From Conus ventricosus (Eukaryota; Mollusca; Gastropoda; Neogastropoda; Conidae): a stretch of 64,000 nt of DNA. Below the pieces are notes generated by a model. That model worked only from the letters and a program-made list of their open reading frames with translations. It was not told where the DNA came from and made no database searches. Made by a program: the position numbers and the translations under genes. Numbering within the stretch: the stretch's first letter is position 1; each line of letters begins with the position of its first letter. The stretch is taken from NCBI GenBank assembly GCA_018398815.1, contig CM031609.1, positions 35,070,078 to 35,134,077 of the forward strand. The letters run 5' to 3'. Positions 19,946 through 32,146 of this stretch are shown one piece after another.

Positions 19946-21570
19946 AGAGGGGTGAGAAGACAGCGACTCCTCTTTGAAAAAGGCATGCGCGGGGAAAAAA
20001 ACGTAACATGGTTTTTGACCCCCCTCCTAATAGGGGTAAAAGTACGGACTTGGGGGGAAGGGGCAAAATTCCAGGGAAAATCAGATGGGGAATGGCCGCC
20101 GATTTTGACCCGGGTTAAATCACCCAGTTGTGAAAAAGAATCGTGCGACACGGATGACAGAAAAAAACGGACGTGCCCTTTGCACTGGAAAGGGGTGCAG
20201 GGTGAACTGAAAAAAACCGGGTTTTTTTGAGAGGTCAGGGGGGGGGGGGGAAGGGGGGGGGGGGGAAAACGTTTGGTTCTTTTTTTAAAACTGTTTTTCT
20301 GTATGTGTATTGATTGTATGAATAAATAGATTACCTCTGGTGCGATGAAAGTTGATCTGTTTGACGGAAAAGAAAAGAGCTTTTTTTTATTAATACTATG
20401 CATTTTTGTGTTTTAATGGTTTTGTATGGAAAATTGTATCAGGGGGATGAACAAAATTTTTTTTTTATACCTCCCGAATAAAACAGCTCAAATGGAAAAA
20501 GGGGGCATTCAAAACAAAGATACTTTAGTTTTCTCTGTTGTTCCCATTTTGACGGGGTATACCCCCAAAAGAGGATTTTGATATTTTTAAGAGTTGTGTT
20601 TGGAAACCAGTTTGGAAAAAAACCTTTCTACAAAAAAAAGATAAATTACAACCCCAGGACAATGACACAGTGCCTCTTTGTTTATGTACGCTTAACCCAG
20701 AGGGGATGAGAAAATTTAAATAACAAAACATATAAAAAGCATGTTTCCTTTTAACGGGAAATATAAATTGGTCTTCTTTCCAAACTTCTTGTAAGTTTTC
20801 CCTTTTTTTTTGTTTAAATTTGCTTTGTATGCTTGGTTGAGACATCGGGGAAACTGTACGTTTTTGGTTTTAATGGATACACAGTATTCAGCAAACTGCT
20901 TTTAAAAATTTAGTAAGCAAGGCGGGCATTCGGGGGATAATTTGTCTAATAAAAATGAATTTTGTCATTTATCCGTGAAATCAAAGTAAAACTTTCCAAT
21001 ATAATTGTTTTTCAATCGACAAGTGTTTTTGGTTTTTCGAGATGTTTTGTATGTGCTTTCCTTTGTGCCCCAAAGGTTCACCGTCTATGTACACTTTGAA
21101 TTGGGCAAGGGTATTAGCCCACGGGAAAAATGTATTTTTGTTTGCATGTTGATATAAAATGCTTTGAAAATTGTTTTTGGTGATCTAAACATAGAACAGC
21201 AAGGTTTCGCCGACAACTAAATGACAGTGATGATTATGGTGTAATGTTGTAGTCATTCGGGTTTTTTACCGAAGATCAGCTGAAAATGTGTTTTAATGTT
21301 ATGGAAAATATTTTTTAAAAAATGTGTACTTCATTTGGTTTAAACATTCTTTGTTTTATGCGATGAAAATTTTTGTGGATTTAACCCTAATATCTGACTC
21401 AGGAAAAGTGGTAATGTTATTTTTTCTATCTAAGGATTTTTTGTTCCTTTCGTTGTTCTTCGGCAAATTGATAGTTTCAAAAAGATTGAATCTGTATTTC
21501 CCTTTTGGCTACGTTTCTTTGTGAGGAAAAATTTTTTAAAAAATCTGTAAAAGAGATGAGTTATAGAAAA
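19946..21570. other. Homopolymer-inflated sequence, no gene seen
   Basis: AT-rich sequence with many runs of T, A and G (for example G-rich 20237-20266). No domain can be read on either strand. The abrupt change from the clean ORF1 suggests poor consensus quality from here to about 24.79 kb. Confidence 0.5.
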
Positions 21571-21579
21571 ATATGGGGG

Positions 21580-24470
21580 GGAACTGTGATTGGAACAGTC
21601 TTTTTTGTTGTTGGACCCGGGTTCTGGGGCGAGGATTTGCGCCCTTGCAAATGTTTCATTTTGGTCATACAGCGTCTGCTGTGGGAAGCCCACAGGGATG
21701 GCAGTCTCTGCTGTTTTTGATGCACTTGAAGGCCGAGTCGCTGCTGCGCAGCTGTTTGTTTTTCTCTGTGCCGCTTGTCATCGGCAAGTTCCGGGCTTCT
21801 CTTCGCCGTTCCGCCCGTTTTTCATGTGTTTTCCCCAGCGGGATCTGTCCGAGCAACCCTTTTCCCCAGTGTTGGTGTCGATGTCGGACCCTTCAGGTCG
21901 CGTTTGCAACACCCTTAAAGCGGAGTTGGGGGTCTTCCAGTTGTTTCTTGCCAGAGGAAAGCCTGCGTACAGAAGTCTTTGGGGATCCTCCCCGTCGTCC
22001 ATTCGCGCAAAAGACCAACCCCCGAGGCGACGCGAGGGGGGAAAGTGGTCAGCGGGGAATTTTGCACGTCAAACTCTTTGTTTGTCCGCGGTCACCCATG
22101 TGACCAAAAGTAGGGCCCCGGGAGACGCGCATGTGGAAGGTTTTCCTCTTCTTTGTGGGGCTAAGGGTCCGGATTGGGGCGACAGGAGAGTCCCTTTTCC
22201 ACAGGTCGATACACAGAATCTTGGTTTTAAAAAAGTTAACATGCTTTTTGTTCCACACCTCTGAGATTTTGGGCCAGGGGGGTAGGGCCTTGCCAACCCT
22301 TCTTTTGATCTCCGTTCCAGGAGAGGTTGTGGTGATGGGAAACCGGGGTACGTAACTGGCTAACGGCCCTAATTCAGGGTTTTGTTGATGGGTGCGGGGT
22401 TGTTTCAGCATCCTGCCCCATCACATTCGTCTTTTTCAAGCTTATTGTCGGGCCAAATCATCACAAGCCCTTTTCAAAGCAGTCCATCGACTCTGTAACT
22501 CTGCTTCGGTGTGGGGGCCGAGCAGCGTCATTGCCCAAAAAGCATGCCCTTTTGGTCACTCCCGTACTTGCTCCCTTTTCCTTCAGCCCAGCCGGTTGAA
22601 CAGTGGCCCCTGATCGGGTTGAAGGGACCCCTCGTTTATGTCCCAAAGGGGGTTCGCAGGACAGCGAAGAAAATGCGAAAAGGGGGGGGGGCGAGGACAC
22701 AGCCCTGTTTGACTCCCCTGCGTTGTTTAAGGCATTGTATCGACCGTCGTTCTGCCTGTGCCTTCTGTCGTCGTGGGGAAAGGGCTGGTACACCCAAAAG
22801 TCTTTGGGGGGCAGCCATCTTCGCTAGGCGTTGAAGGTCCATCTCTGCTGACAAGTCAAATGCCTTGGCAAGTCATGAAAGGCCGAAAGAGGGGTGTGCT
22901 GCTCTCTGCATTTCTCTTGCAGCTGTCTGATGGAGAAACCATGTCAATGGTTTATCTCTCCGAGCGGGCCCGCACTGCGAAATCTGGGTCACTCTGTCAG
23001 CGAGCTTTGCAGCCTGTTTTAGGGCGACTCTTGAAATACTTTTTCCCCAAAAGCTAGGGGGAGAATTCCTCGTGTTATTGCGTCACTTTTGTCGCCTTTT
23101 TTTGTATAATGTGACAATTTGGCATCTTCATGCTTGAGGTATGCTCCTTCCTCCCAACTGACAAAGGGAAGGTTTTTGGGAGATTTCAAGCAAAGCATGC
23201 CCCCACACTTGATGATTCTGGTGGTATGCCATCCCCTTTCCCTGGTGCTTTTCCCGAGGACCTCATGATTGCTTTTTCTAGTTCTGCCGGGGGGGTTTTT
23301 TTCATCCATTCCGCCATGAGGGGGAGGGTTTCGATCGCATCGAGGGCCTCATCGGTGACGGGGTTTTGTCGGAGTACAATTTTTGGAATTAATGTTCCAC
23401 CCTCGCTCCCTCTGCTTGTCCTTGTCCTGGGGTCCGCCCGGGCAGACTTCAGTGGGCTGTGTCTTTTGGTGGGCCAATTGCTTTTTTGATGCCCTCGTAC
23501 ATGCCCTTGATGTTTCCCGTATCAGCCGATTCTGATGCTTTGAATAGCGGGGGCCCTAGTCGTTAGCCATGCCTTGTAATCTCGTACTTTTCTCTTTGCG
23601 TCTGTACACCTGCAGGGGGCTCTGGCTGGGGGATCCTGTATTCCAGGTGGGACTGCGGCGTTTTTCTATGGCTGGAGTGAGTGTGGAGGGTTTTGGCCCC
23701 CAAACCCGTCGTTGTTCTTAGTCTGCTTTTTTCCAAAAATCTTATGGGGGGTGCTTGTACTGCTCTCTGGTGGTCCCCTCTCTTTTGGGCTAGCCACCAG
23801 GAGGGTCTGAGCGAACATCTCGGAGAGGGTAGGGTAAATTTCCCCCACCTTGTCAGGGTGTGTGGTCTTGTTTAATCGAGGGGTTTGCCTTCAGGCCTGG
23901 GGGGGTACTTTTGGGTGGAGCTTGTCTTTCAGCCACCCGCGAGTGACGGGGTCGCAGCGGCCGTGGAAGGTGCGGTAAGGGGACACACCCCAAGCAACCG
24001 CCTGATGATAACAGGGTTTGTGGTGCCAGTGCCCGGGGCGGGGGGGTCTCCATGACATTTCGCTGGGGGCTTTGTCTGGAAAAAGGAGTTGGGATGTGAG
24101 TCGGGGTTTTGGGGGCAATCCCCAGGAGTCGGCCCATTTTCATTATCTTTCCACACCAAACCTTTTTTAAGGGGGGAGGGGCCCAAATATGGTCAGCGCC
24201 CACTCTGGATTGAAGTACCCGCGTAAAAAGTTTTCTCGTCTTTGGGGTCCTCTGGATAAGTGAGTCGAGCTATCGTAAAAAACGTCCTTTGTTTCCTTGG
24301 TGGCGGGTGTTGGCGCAAAACGCTGATAGGTTTACGGGGCCGTGGTGGTTTTGGGCGGGGGAAAAAGGATAGCAGTTTTTCGTTCCTTGTTGGAGGGTTT
24401 TTTCTTTTCCCTTTCAAGGGAGGTTTCCCGGCGAAAAAACCAACGCCCATTTTCCTGGGCTTCACGCTCT
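21580..24470 (-). pseudogene. RTE-like LINE (endonuclease + RT) in error-rich sequence
   Basis: Minus strand, read downward. At about 24150-23920 'TPFSRQSPQRNVMETPPPRALA' and its neighbouring frames echo the endonuclease end 'TNTxFQxPxRxKxSWxHPRxKHWHxxDYV'. At 23340-23040 'MDEKNPPGRTRKSNHEVLGK', 'RIIKCGGMLCLKSPKNLPFV' and 'KLSHYTKKGDKSDAITRGI' match RT blocks ending in the YKxKGDxSDxxNYRGIS motif. Near 22870 motif A is blurred. At 22710-22640 'RGVKQGCVLAPPPF' and 'FFAVLRTPFGT' are clear. At about 22540-22440 the catalytic region reads 'FLGNDAA', then 'SMDCFEKG' and 'ISLKKTNVMGQD'. At about 22320-22200 'EIKRRVGKALPPWPKISEVW' is the post-RT segment. Frame changes every 30-80 bases coincide with homopolymers, so decay and sequencing error cannot be separated. 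Confidence 0.72.
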
Positions 24471-24791
24471 TCCCCTTTCCAGAAAAAGTAAAAATCCTTT
24501 TCTCGGGGGGTTCCCGGTCAGCAAGCCTGTTCTTGCGTTTTAGCGATGTCCCGGAGTCTACAAATTTACGTTGATGACGGAGGTCTTTTCGGTCGTAATA
24601 GCTGGAAGTCGTCCGACAATCCCGGGTTTGTCCTTAAATTCCAGGGCCAAGCTTGGAGCTGGGTTTTTTTTGTTAATTTTTTTTTTTTCCCTTGCTTTGC
24701 CTGGGGCTGATGGGAGTCCCCTTGTCGATACTTCCGTACCCCGAGCCCTACGCACCCTAAGGCATGTAAGCCACTTTATTTAGCGAGGGGT

Positions 24792-27352
24792 TAGCATTGC
24801 TAGACATTACTTATCTAACGTCAGAACTGACTGATGCTTTAAATGTGTTTAATGAGTATATAAAAAACTCTGGAGGCTGTATGAAAAGAAAATATATTTA
24901 AATGCAACTGACAAAAACAGCGATTGGTACGATAAGGAATGTAAAGATAGTACATCAGTTGCAAGGACATTACTGAAAATATGTCGAAATTCCAAAGAAC
25001 GAGAAGATAGTGATGCCTATTGTAGAGCAAGACGAGAATACAAAAACCTGTTAAGAAGAAAGGAAAAAGAACATAATAAGTCATTAAATGAAAAGCTAGT
25101 TGCCTCTGTGCACAATCAGAAAGAGTTCTGGGACAATGTAAAAAAAATCTCCAATAAAAGAAACCAACCACGTAATAACCTAACAACTAGTGATTGGTTT
25201 AAACACTTCCAAATTTTGCTCGAAAGAGGAGACAATTGTTTAGCACAAAATGATGAAGAGATGTTTGATGATGAAAATGAACAGGATGAAGAACTTAATT
25301 CAATGAATCGACCTATATCAAAGGAAGAAGTTATATTAGCATTACGTAGATTAAAGAATAATAAGGCCGCTGGGCCAGATGGTATAGTTGGGGAAATGTT
25401 GAAAGTGTCTGGGAATCGTGTCATTGAATTTCTTGTGAAATTATTTAATACACTATTTGACAAAGGTATATATCCAGAGACGTGGACGGAGTCTATTGTA
25501 ATCCCTCTTTTCAAAAAAGGTGATATAAATGACCCAGGTAACTACAGAGGTATCTCAATTTGTGACGCAAGTAGTAAAATCTACAGCACAGTATTAACAG
25601 TAGACTCCAAGAGTATATTGAAGAACATAATCTTACGGGCGAATACCAAGCAGGGTTTAAAAGAGGATATTCTACATCTGATCATATGTTTACATTATTA
25701 GCTATGGTACAGAAACAGTTCTCCTTTAATCGTAAATTATATGTTGCTTTTATTGACTTTGAAAAGGCCTTTGATTCCATAGAAAGAAATATATTATGGC
25801 CTATTTTAGTAAAAATGGAATTAAAGGCAAGCTATTTAGATGTCTTCATAGTATGTACACAAATGTAAAAGCTAGAATTCGGTGTGGAGCAAAATTGACA
25901 GACTATATCAACTGCACTCGTGGGGTAAAACAAGGTGATGTGACTAGCCCTGTGTTGTTTTCATTATTCATAAATGAGTTAGCCTTAGAAGTGATCAGAA
26001 ATGGGAGACATGGTGCTACATTTACCCATGATTATTTTGAATTATTTATTTTATTATTAGCAGATGATATAGCGTTAATAGCTGAAACTGTTATTGGTCT
26101 ACAGACACAACTAGATAGTTTGTATAAGGCAGCATCAACACTACATTTGAATGTGAACATGAATAAAACTAATGTAGTTGTATTTAGAAAAGGCGGATAC
26201 TTGGCAGCAAGAGAACGATGGACTTACAATGGGGCCGCACTATCAGTTGTGAATATATATAAGTATCTGGAATTTATTTCTCCACAAGACTGAGTTTTTC
26301 AGTTGCATGCCAGGATTTGGTGAGCAGAGCTAAAAATGCATTGATGTGTATTCTAAAGAAACTGTATAGACTGAAATGCAATTCTCTTAGTTTATTTTTG
26401 AAACTATTTGACACACAAATTCAACCAATGGTTATGTACGGTGCTGAGTTATGGGGTCTAGATAATGCTGCTCTTCATTGTGAAAAAATACATTTATCTG
26501 CCCTTAAAAAATTTCTAGGGGTTGAAATAAGAACACCAAATGATCTTATATATGGGGAAACAAATCGATATCCAATATATATCAACTCAGTAGTTAAATG
26601 TGTTCGATTTTGGTTAAAACTTACTCGAATGGATGAGTCAAGGCTACCACGCAAAGCCTATAGGATGCTGCTAGATTTAGATTCACGGGACAAAAGAAAC
26701 TGGGCTTTAAACATCCGCTGTAAACTGTTTACGTTTGGATATGGTTTTGTTTGAACAAATCAAGGTGTAGAAGAAATAAATGCTTTTTTGTATGATTTTA
26801 AGGAAAGATTAATTTCATGTAGATGGCAGGAATGGATGATCATATTAAGAATAGCGATAGATTTAGTGTTAAGAACATTTGTACAGTACCTGATGGTGAA
26901 AATTCATTTGTTGCTAAATTTAGATAGACATCTGAAAGTTGTGATGACTAAGTTCAGACTTAGGGTAACAGGTATTGCTCAGCAATATCGACCCCATAAT
27001 GAGAATGATTTAATATGCCCACTGTTAAAAACGGTAAAGAGGATGAGGTTCATTTTGTCTTATGTTGTCCAGCACTAAATAGATTAAGACAACAATACAT
27101 TCCTGCTAAGTTTTATAGATTTCCAACCCTGTTTCGACTAAGTTTACTTTTGGCATGCAAACGTGAAAGAACAGTTAGAAATCTATCAATTTACTTGTAC
27201 AAAGCATTTCAGTTGCGTGAGATTGCCATTTCGTAAAATATTGTTCTGACTTTATAATGTGTATAGAAAAGTTTGTGTGAAATGTGTTCAATTACTCCCC
27301 TTCATTAGGGGCAATGGCCTAAATATGAATTAAACATCTGAATCTGAATCTC
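24792..27352 (+). mobile_element. 5'-truncated LINE with intact RT aspartates
   Basis: Coding similarity starts abruptly at about 24792 ('LDITYLTSELTDALNVFNEY'). After a frameshift near 24890, 'NSDWYDKECKDSTSVARTLL' and 'REYKNLLRRKEKEH' form the pre-RT linker. RT: 'LKNNKAAGPDGIVGEML', 'IVIPLFKKGDINDPGNYRGI' (25500), 'GFKRGYSTSDHMFTLL', motif A 'YVAFIDFEKAFDSIERN' (25740), 'RGVKQGDVTSPVLFSLFINE' (25920) and motif C 'LLADDIALIAE' (26060). The A and C aspartates are all present. Post-RT: 'QIQPMVMYGAELWGLDN' and a C-terminal Cys/His segment 'GKEDEVHFVLCCPAL' (27040). Frameshifts near 25605, 25810, 26290, 26755 and 27020. The 3' UTR ends in a short 'atctga' tandem tail (27337-27352). The endonuclease is missing. 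It is the same family as the copy at 43.9-44.9 kb. Confidence 0.87.
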
Positions 27353-27356
27353 TCTG

Positions 27357-27421
<65 letters not shown>
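27357..27421. repeat. (TG)n microsatellite
   Basis: Perfect GT run directly after the LINE tail and just before the first receptor exon. Confidence 0.95.
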
Positions 27422-27422
<1 letters not shown>

Positions 27423-27440
27423 TACATCTTAACACCACAG

Positions 27441-28076
27441 CTGCTGGCCAGTTGGTCTTCATTTTTGAGTCATTTCACTGAAAATATACCAGACGACAAC
27501 TGTTGCAGGTACGCAGACACTTTAATCTGGGAGAGCGGCGCTGTCGCTTTTTACATGCCAATATTTTTTGTCGAGTATTGGAGCGAATCGAACGGTGAGT
27601 GGCGCTTTGGACCTCCTAAGGGAGAAAGTACCGAATGTATTTTGTGGGGTGCGTCTCCACGCAGATTCTATGGAGAACGTTGTAACAAGGAGGTATGGGG
27701 CTTCGTGTGTGAACTCCTTTCCCTATCAGATCGTCGCCACATCATCTCACCTGTCACGCTACCTGTCCCGAGCAGCAAGACCTCGTCACGTGTGCACCTT
27801 GAAGTCTGCCCCATGCAGCACCTGACACATGCGCTACTGGCCTGTGACGTGAAAAGTCGGTGCAGGCAACTGGAGAACACTCAGACGTGGCACAAGGCGA
27901 CTTGCAGAATGTCCCATGAGTTGACACAGCCGTACTTTTATTGTGATGTTTCTGACAAGTTCGTGCCTTATAGTCTGGTGTGCGATCATAGACAGGATTG
28001 TATAAATGGACGTGATGAAGACTTCTGTGAGTTTCTTACGTGCAACGAAGACATGATAGACTGTGGAAACAGACAG
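27441..28076 (+). CDS. GRL101-like receptor, exon with C-type lectin end and LDLa
   Basis: Exon of a host receptor gene. The candidate acceptor 'aacaccacag|CTG' at 27440/27441 is in phase 0. The first part, '...FYMPIFFVEYWSESNGEW' to 'STECILWGASPRRFYGERCN' and 'WGFVCE', matches the C-terminal half of a C-type lectin domain (WND-like region and paired cysteines). After a Cys-containing spacer comes an LDLa module, 'YFYCDVSDKFVPYSLVCDHR' with 'DCINGRDEDFC' (about 27935-28030), keeping the acidic DxxDxxDE-type calcium box. A second LDLa begins 'CNEDMIDCGNRQ' and is cut by donor CAG|GTTCAT at 28077. Splicing to 32721 in phase 0 completes it. The 5' end of the gene (signal peptide, start of the lectin fold) is not visible in this window. 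Confidence 0.78.
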
Positions 28077-28769
28077 GTTCATGCCTATGATCACTTTCCT
28101 CTTCTTACAGTTTCTTATAGTGTTTGCATGAAAAGGGATTATTTCAATATGGCATTCCCCATTAATTATTCGTAGTTTTTTTTTAAATTTAATCTTTTGT
28201 ATTCTGAGTTTTCCTACTCCCTCAGTCTCAAATTCCCACGCCAATCAATCTGAACTCCAAGCTAGCCATACCCAGTTTTGCTCTTTCGCAGTCCTGGCAC
28301 CAGTAGCCTATCTCCAGATTCTTGTTAACTAGATCATGATGCCTTGCTGCTTTTTGTCTTTGTCGTGACCCTGTATTGTACGTCTTATACAGGATCCAAC
28401 CACAAGACAAAGTTAGGCCGTAGTACGCATCAACTTCATGCCAGTTTTATGGAAGATTTGTATGAAAATCGTGCCATATAAACTAATCGTAGATTAATGC
28501 TTGCAAGCAGAACATGGAAAATGATAGCTAGAAACTACTGATTTTATTTCAACAAGAGTACACGCATTCGATGGATAGAATCGGATTTTTTTTAACAATT
28601 TCATCAGTCAGTGGCAACATTAAGTTAATCTGTTGAATCAGGAAAATTGTCTGAAGCGCCTAGTCAAAAGGCTTATTTACAAGTAAAGCTAGTTTCAACG
28701 TGAGGCGACTGCCCAATTGGAGCAGATAAGTGATTGCTCGTTTTTCGTTATCATTGTCCTCAATGATCT

Positions 28770-28850
28770 TTTTCTTGCCTGAAGAAAACGAAGGAGGTCG
28801 AAATGCGTTTGTTTTGTCTTTTAATTTATTTGTCACTTTTGTCCCGCGGA
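28770..28850 (+). repeat. Short dispersed repeat, copy 2
   Basis: Contains 'cttgcctgaagaaaacg', 'gaggtcgaaatgcg' and 'ttttgtcttttaatttattt', parallel to 18215-18290. Confidence 0.5.
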
Positions 28851-29217
28851 ATAATTATCATTTCTCTTCTATACAAGTGTAGCGTTATTCTTTTTCCAAT
28901 ATAGGTGTACCAATAAAATAACATGGTTCTGTAACGATCAGAAAACTACCTCCCATACTGATCATGCAGCACTTGGATTTTTCTGAACAACTGACCATGA
29001 AAATAACTTTAAAATATCTGGCGAACAGGTATTTGTAGTGACAACAATCTAGTGAATACCAGAATCAAAATCAAACTTAGGAGAAACAAACAGGGACTAG
29101 AATCCAAAAGGTTTGAAAATCAACCATACATATGTGATTCCCAACAGATTCTCCCCTCTTGTTGAAAACATATCTGAAGCCACGGACTGGTGGGAGGAAG
29201 TTGGGGAAGGAACGAGG

Positions 29218-29600
29218 GAGGTAGACGTAGAAGTCTTGGTATACGAAAACAGGTTGGGGAAGAGAAGGATGGAACGAAAGAGACAGATGAAGAACTCCTG
29301 GTATACTGTCGTAGGTTGGGGGACGTGAGTGAGGGAATGAAGGAGACAGATGAAGAACTCCTGGTATACTGTCGTAGGTTGGGGGACGTGAGTGAGGGAA
29401 TGAAGGAGACAGATGAAGAACTCCTGGTATACTGTCGTAGGTTGGGGGACGTGAGTGAGGGAATGAAGGAGACAGATGAAGAACTCCTGGTATACTGTCG
29501 TAGGTTGGGGGACGTGAGTGAGGGAATGAAGGAGACAGATGAAGTCCTGTTACACTATCACAGATTGGGGTCAATGAAGAACGGAATGAGGAAACAGACG
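29218..29600. repeat. 63-bp coding-phase minisatellite
   Basis: About four near-identical 63-bp units (core 29290-29545, each with 'ggttgggggacgtgagtgag' and 'gaactcctggtatactgtcg'), plus degenerate half-units on both sides. The period is 21 codons, so both strands stay open. The plus-strand unit reads 'LLVYCRRLGDVSEGMKETDE'; the minus-strand unit reads 'VLHLSPSFPHSRPPTYDSIP'. Neither has a recognisable domain. Confidence 0.88.
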
Positions 29601-30229
29601 AAGAAGTTTTACAGGTTGGAGTAAATGAAAGAGGCAGATAAAGAGCTCAATGCAAACCATAACAGACTAGAGAAACGCCTTTGAAAGCGGAATAATGTAG
29701 TTTAAACACGAGGATGAGGACCGAGTTAACAGCCCACTAAATACGTGGCCCAACAAATTGCAATGCAGAAGCAGTACGTTTCAGTCCCCCAGTTCTTCTT
29801 CAGTAAATAAAAGGGGACAGATAAGAAACCTGAGGGCCTGAGAATCTGGATGGTAGACCACTCAAGGGATCTGATTTAGGAAAAGAAGCTGATATCCGGC
29901 AAACCGCCTGCAGGTTGTTCAGATGGCAGATTTTTCGAACCTACATCAATAACCAGAAGTTAGGGTTGCGCTAAAAAAAATTACAAGCGTAAATAGCTAT
30001 GTAGGAGTACTCGATAACCACGCATTCGCCGCTCTGATTACGTGTTGACTGCTCACGAAACTGCCGTGAACATCAAAGTTAATTCCATGGCAGGGTCAGG
30101 AATAAGTACAGATGGCTCACCACTGTTAAATGGAAGTCAATAACTGAAAGAAGTGAAATACGTATAGGCACAGAAGATGTACAGCGCCAGACACACACAA
30201 GATCATAGGGGGTGAGAGGGTAGCGGCGA

Positions 30230-30230
30230 C

Positions 30231-30268
<38 letters not shown>

Positions 30269-30367
30269 AGATGACCGGAAAAGAGATAGCACGGCGGGAA
30301 TTAAACAAACATAAAGGGGAAAGAGAAACCGAGATACAAAGACAGAAACACACACACACACACACAC

Positions 30368-30398
<31 letters not shown>

Positions 30399-30400
30399 AC
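30230..30400. repeat. GA and CA microsatellites
   Basis: AG run 30234-30266, CA run 30349-30371, AG run 30373-30399. Confidence 0.9.
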
Positions 30401-30840
30401 TGAGATACTGAAAGAGAGCCAGACAGACAGGCGGAGAGATGGTCTAGGTACACTGTATCTTGTACACTGAGAGTGTTTGCATGATCTTATCTTAAAAAGC
30501 CTCGAATGATATACTATATCTGGCCAAACACTAGCTAATTGATACGAGCTGTTTGGACATGCCAAACGCCCCTCAGCTGCACTTCAGTTGGACAAACTGG
30601 GTGGTGAAAAAATGAGGCTTGTTGTCAATATTACGGATGGTGCATTTTCAGATAACACCTAGGAAAATGTCATGTAAACTGAGATTTTCATCTAAATGGT
30701 CATGCATGGGGGGGGGGGGGGGGGGGTACCTCTATCTAGATCACAAGGAGTCATGAACAGCAATGGTAAGTGTCAATTAGCTTGACTGACTGTAGTTAAG
30801 CCCACAACAACATATACAGACAGATATCTAAAACAAAAGA

Positions 30841-30866
30841 TATTATATATATATATATATATATAT
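30841..30866. repeat. (TA)n microsatellite
   Basis: TA run adjacent to the foldback insertion site. Confidence 0.9.
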
Positions 30867-30888
30867 CGTTTCGTGTGAAGTGCCAAAC

Positions 30889-32146
30889 AGATTTAAGTCA
30901 TAAACAGTAAACAAGTAAAGTACCTGTTGCTCCCATAAGAAAACCTAACACACAGTAACTTTTATTCAAGATTGACACAGCCTTTTAATCTGGATTAAAG
31001 TCAGACAAATACTAAGAATCTAATAATGGTGGAAAACACAAGCGCAGGCCAACAACTCCTATGTCATCATAGTAATGACTTTGCAAAGATTTGGACTTCA
31101 GATGAAGAAAATGAGAACATGAAACTAAGAAAATATAATATGAAAACTCTTCGCTAGCTGCATGAGGAAACCATTGTTGTCCCTTTCTAAGGCAGATCTA
31201 TTCATATTGCCTGCTCCTAGGTCTTTCGTCCGCTGGATCGGAACTCATCGGGGAGACACGGCTGGGTGTGTTTGTGCTCCTGGCGTCAAATAGAGACACA
31301 CCACAGTCCATAATACCGTGGTGTTCTCACTACCAAGGGTTCAAAAAAGAATCCAACAGCAACACTAACGCAGCCAGCGAAGGGTATAATGAAACAAAAC
31401 GAAAGTGTGGGGAGGAAAAAAAGTTGCTTAAAAAGTAAAGACATTGTGCAAACAGTATAAAATGTAGGGGACAATCTTTGAACCCACGCTTGAGGATCCA
31501 CCCAAGGATGCAAGGGAGATCAAAAGACAAACACAAAGGCGGACAAAAACAAATACAAATAACCTTGATTTAATTGAAACGAAATTGAAAATGAGATGAG
31601 GCAGGGAATAGTAAACAATAAACAGTAAACAAGTACGGTAACTTTTGCTCCCATAAGAAAACCTAACACAGAGCACAGACACAACCAGCCGTGTCTCTTT
31701 GACGAGTTCCGGTCCAGCGGACGAAAGGCCTAAGAGCAGACAATATGAATAGATCTACCTTCGAAAGGGATAACGATGGCTCCATCATGCAGCTAGCGAA
31801 GAGTTTTCATATCTATCATATGTTTTCTTAATGTCATGTTCTCATTTGTTTCATCTTCCTCCCCCTCCCCCCCTCCCCCCCACACACACACTTAAGTCCA
31901 AATCTTTGCCAAGCCATTACTATGATGACAGAGGAGTTGTTGGCCTGCGCTTGCTTTTTCCCCCACTATTAAATTGTTCGTCTTTGTATTTGTCTGACTT
32001 TATTCAAGTTTAAAAGGCTGTGTCAGACTTGAATAAAAGTTACTGTGTGTTAGGTTTTCTTATGGGAGCAACAGTTACCGTACTTGTTTACTGTTTATTG
32101 TTTACTGTTCCCTGCCTCGTCTCATTTTCAATTAGATTTAAGTCAT
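30889..32146. mobile_element. Foldback element with 13-bp target duplication
   Basis: 'agatttaagtcat' occurs at 30889-30901 and 32134-32146 and brackets a 1,232-bp insertion. The two ends are inverted copies of one sequence. 30902-31530 reads on the minus strand what 31673-32133 reads on the plus strand ('...gttaggttttcttatggg', 'gcagctagcgaagagttttc', 'gttgttggcctgcgcttg'). A third, partial minus-orientation copy lies at 31563-31672. Related fragments at 37020-37535 and 39865-39913 show that this is a dispersed family. No protein is encoded. The 13-bp duplication suggests LINE-assisted or similar insertion. Confidence 0.75.
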
